From Candidatus Binatia bacterium (GTDB taxonomy: Bacteria; Desulfobacterota_B; Binatia; UBA9968; JAJDTQ01), in NCBI GenBank assembly GCA_022827045.1, contig JAJDTQ010000143.1:1-64000 (forward strand): a stretch of DNA of 64,000 nt, written 5' to 3'. Numbering within the stretch: the first letter of the stretch is position 1; each line of letters begins with the position of its first letter. Below the pieces are notes generated by a model. That model was not told the DNA's origin and ran no database searches. It saw only the letters and a program-made list of their open reading frames with translations. Below, piece after piece: positions 60,099 through 64,000 of the stretch. A program made the translations under genes and the position numbers.

Positions 60099-61607
60099 AT
60101 GGAGATCGGCACCGCCGAAATTACCAGCATCATCAAGAAGCAGATCGAGGACTACGACAAGGGCGTAACGGTCGAGGAGATCGGCACCGTCCTGTCCACG
60201 GGCGACGGTATCGCCCGCATCTACGGCCTGGACAACGCCGCCGCCGGAGAGCTCCTGGAGTTCCCCAACGACGTGTTCGGCATGGCGCTCAACCTCGAGG
60301 AGGACAACGTCGGCGCGGCCCTGTTCGGCGAGTCGCACCTCATCAAGGAAGGCGACCGCGTCAACCGCACCGGCCGCATCGTCGAGGTCCCGGTAGGCGA
60401 CGCGCTGAGAGGCCGGGTCGTGAACCCGCTCGGCGAGCCCATCGACGGCCGCGGCCCCATCGAGACCACGGAGCGCCGCCGGATCGAGCTCAAGGCCCCG
60501 GGCATCGTCCAGCGCCAACCGGTGATGCAGCCGCTCCAGACCGGTCTCAAGGCCATTGACTCCATGATCCCCATCGGCCGCGGCCAGCGGGAGCTGATCA
60601 TCGGCGACCGCCAGACCGGCAAGACCGCGGTCTGCATCGACACCATCATCAACCAGAAGGGCGGCGACGTGACCTGCATCTATGTCGCCGTGGGCCAGAA
60701 GCGCTCCACCGTCGCCCAGGTCGTCGACCAGCTCCGGCAGTACGGCGCCATGGAGTACACCATCGTGGTGGCGGCCACCGCCTCGGAGTCGGCGCCTCTA
60801 CAGTACATCGCGCCCTACAGCGGCTGCACCATGGGCGAGCACATCCGCGACAACGGCGGCCACGCCCTGGCCATCTACGACGACCTCTCCAAGCACGCGG
60901 TGGCCTACCGGCAGCTCTCCCTGCTGCTGCGCCGCCCGCCCGGCCGCGAGGCCTTTCCGGGGGACGTCTTCTACCTGCATTCCCGGTTGCTGGAGCGCGC
61001 GGCCAAGATGAGCGACGAGCAGGGCGGCGGCTCGCTGACGGCCCTGCCGATCATCGAGACCCAGGCGGGTGACGTCTCCGCCTACATCCCGACCAACGTC
61101 ATCTCCATCACCGACGGCCAGATCTATCTCGAGTCCGACCTGTTCTACTCGGGCGTCCGTCCCGCCATCAACGTGGGCCTGTCGGTCTCCCGCGTCGGCG
61201 GCAACGCGCAGATCCGGGCCATGAAACAGGTAGCCGGCGGGCTCCGGCTGGACTTGGCGCAATACCGCGAGATGGCGGCCTTCGCGCAGTTCGGATCGGA
61301 CCTGGACGCGGCCACCCAGCGGCAGATCGCCCGCGGCAGCCGGCTGGTGGAGATCCTCAAGCAGGGTCAGTACCAGCCCATGCCCGTCGAGAAGCAGGTG
61401 CTGGTCATCTACGCCGGCACCAACGGCTTCGTCGACCAGATCGAGCCCGAGAACCTGCAACGGTACCAGAACGAGCTGTTCGAGTTCGTCGAGTCGCAGC
61501 ACCCGGATCTGCTGCCGGCCATCGTCGAGAAGGGCCAGATCGACGACGACAACAAGGCGGCGGCCGAGAAGGCGCTGCAGGAATTCAACCAGCGGTTCGA
61601 AGCGTAA
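60099..61607 (+). CDS. atpA: F1Fo ATP synthase subunit alpha
   Basis: A 502-residue F1 subunit forming the non-catalytic nucleotide sites. The P-loop GDRQTGKT (Gly169-Thr176) and the family signature [13 protein letters not shown] are present. The ATG at 60099 has AAGGGAGC upstream; a start at 60063 would fall in the REP-like palindrome and is rejected. Length is standard. Confidence 0.97.
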   Translation: MEIGTAEITSIIKKQIEDYDKGVTVEEIGTVLSTGDGIARIYGLDNAAAGELLEFPNDVFGMALNLEEDNVGAALFGESHLIKEGDRVNRTGRIVEVPVGDALRGRVVNPLGEPIDGRGPIETTERRRIELKAPGIVQRQPVMQPLQTGLKAIDSMIPIGRGQRELIIGDRQTGKTAVCIDTIINQKGGDVTCIYVAVGQKRSTVAQVVDQLRQYGAMEYTIVVAATASESAPLQYIAPYSGCTMGEHIRDNGGHALAIYDDLSKHAVAYRQLSLLLRRPPGREAFPGDVFYLHSRLLERAAKMSDEQGGGSLTALPIIETQAGDVSAYIPTNVISITDGQIYLESDLFYSGVRPAINVGLSVSRVGGNAQIRAMKQVAGGLRLDLAQYREMAAFAQFGSDLDAATQRQIARGSRLVEILKQGQYQPMPVEKQVLVIYAGTNGFVDQIEPENLQRYQNELFEFVESQHPDLLPAIVEKGQIDDDNKAAAEKALQEFNQRFEA

Positions 61608-61617
61608 GTAGCTGTAA

Positions 61618-62475
61618 GTGCCCTCTCTCAAGGACATACGGAAGCGGATCTCCTCGGTCCGCAACACGCAGCAGATCACCAAGGCGATGAAGGCGGTGGC
61701 GGCGGCCAAGCTGCGCCGGGCGCATGACGCCGCGGTGGAAGCGCGGCCGTACGCCGAAAAGATGCGCGAGCTGTTGTCGAACCTTTCGGCGAGGGTATCC
61801 GAGGACAGCCACCCCCTGCTGATCGAGCGGGAGGAGAAGCGCGTCGACGTCCTGCTCGTGACCGCCGACCGCGGCCTGTGCGGCGCCTACAACAGCAACG
61901 TGATCCGTCTGGCCGACAACTTTCGCGCCGACCGTGGAGAGCAGGAGGTCACTTTTCGGTTCGTCGGGCGCAAGGGTTCGGAGTACTTTCGCCGCCGGGG
62001 CGTCGCCGCCATGGACGATGGTCCGGTGACCTGGCACGCGTCGCCGGACGAGCTCGCCTCGGTCGCGGCCGGCCGCCTCATCGGGCGCTTCCTGAACGGC
62101 GAATCCGACGCCGGCTACATCGTATACAGCCAGTTCCGCTCGGCGCTGTCGCAGGTTCCGGCGGCCGCCCGGATCATCCCGGTGGCGCCGCCGCAGGTGG
62201 ACGAAGAGCAGCACCTCACCGAGTACCTGCTCGAGCCCAGCATCGGCGACCTGCTCTCCAACCTGCTGCCCAAGAACGTGGAGGTGCAGGTCTACCAGGC
62301 GCTTCTCGAGGCCAACGCCGGCGAGCACGGCGCGCGGATGACGGCAATGGAGTCCGCCACCAACAACGCCTCCGACCTCATAAGCGCCCTCACGCTGCAG
62401 ATGAACCGGGCGCGGCAGGCGGCTATCACCAAGGAGCTACTGGAAGTGGTCTCCACCGCGGAAGCGCTCGGTTGA
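61618..62475 (+). CDS. atpG: F1Fo ATP synthase subunit gamma
   Basis: A 285-residue rotor shaft subunit. The N-terminal helix SLKDIRKRISSVRNTQQITK and AMKAVAAAKLRRA, the TADRGLCGAYNSNV segment and the C-terminal helix (MTAMESATNNASDLISALTL, NRARQAAITKELLEVVSTAE) are all present. The start is GTG at 61618, ten bases after the alpha-subunit stop. Confidence 0.96.
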   Translation: MPSLKDIRKRISSVRNTQQITKAMKAVAAAKLRRAHDAAVEARPYAEKMRELLSNLSARVSEDSHPLLIEREEKRVDVLLVTADRGLCGAYNSNVIRLADNFRADRGEQEVTFRFVGRKGSEYFRRRGVAAMDDGPVTWHASPDELASVAAGRLIGRFLNGESDAGYIVYSQFRSALSQVPAAARIIPVAPPQVDEEQHLTEYLLEPSIGDLLSNLLPKNVEVQVYQALLEANAGEHGARMTAMESATNNASDLISALTLQMNRARQAAITKELLEVVSTAEALG

Positions 62476-63912
<1,437 letters not shown>

Positions 63913-63932
63913 GGTTCCAGGCTGAGTAGGTC

Positions 63933-64000
63933 ATGGCCGACAGCATTTCACTGAGAGTCGTCACGCCGGTCCGCCTGGTCCTCGAGGAGCAGGTGGACGA
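63933..64000 (+). CDS. atpC: F1Fo ATP synthase subunit epsilon (start only)
   Basis: The first 22 codons read MADSISLRVVTPVRLVLEEQ and continue past the window edge. The pattern fits the beta-sandwich start of the epsilon subunit, and the position after atpD is the conserved one. It lies 20 bases after the beta-subunit stop. Confidence 0.9.
   Translation, partial: MADSISLRVVTPVRLVLEEQVD

Overview
The window is GC-rich, densely coded and probably from a metagenome-derived bacterium of deltaproteobacterial grade (Desulfobacterota / Binatota / Tectomicrobia-like). This rests on gene order: mnmE-mnmG-rsmG-parA-parB is followed by an ATP synthase operon that starts with paired b'/b subunits and lacks atpB/atpE, as in Geobacter-type genomes. 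It also rests on content: CoxLMS-type molybdenum hydroxylases, a TAXI-TRAP transporter and three LLM-class flavin oxidoreductases. No rRNA, tRNA or CRISPR array was seen.

Region by region. 1-3.4 kb looks like a small accessory patch: the end of a SWIM-type protein, a tyrosine recombinase, an HExxH protein and a Phd/PIN toxin-antitoxin pair. 3.5-8.8 kb holds a substrate-binding-like protein and an RND efflux pump with its adaptor. 9-15.3 kb holds two xanthine-dehydrogenase-family large subunits facing each other, one of them in a complete large/2Fe-2S/FAD operon. 15.4-22 kb holds a Tat-exported amine oxidase, a TAXI receptor, a fused TRAP permease, a CAP-domain lipoprotein and a DUF1611 P-loop protein. 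22-27 kb is the most defence-like stretch: an AbrB antitoxin with a truncated PIN toxin, an AbiJ/HEPN-type gene (STM4504 family) and an N6-adenine methylase/putative endonuclease pair, with one LLM oxidoreductase between.

27-31.6 kb is a four-gene operon (M24 peptidase, threonine-synthase-like enzyme, two LLM oxidoreductases). A class II Fic protein follows, flanked on both sides by AT-rich palindromes. 33-45.3 kb is mixed metabolism (bicupin, PlsY, DUF429, ADP-forming acyl-CoA synthetase, CrcB, 8-oxoguanine-deaminase-like amidohydrolase, ThiD), a VapBC module with an operator-like palindrome, MltG, and a LexA-like stub lacking its DNA-binding domain and catalytic lysine. 45-52 kb holds a thioredoxin-fold DUF255 protein, a Gfo/Idh oxidoreductase, a large unknown membrane protein and DAHP synthase.

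52-64 kb is the origin-proximal housekeeping block. Two perfect parS sites lie in it: one encodes the first residues of MnmG, the other precedes parA. A 165-bp MITE-like inverted repeat separates mnmE from mnmG. rsmG has no normal start codon and appears to begin at ACG. A near-consensus sigma-70 promoter precedes the atp operon, and REP-like hairpins sit on both sides of atpH. Four families of dispersed palindromic repeat run through the window and in places supply the ends of reading frames.
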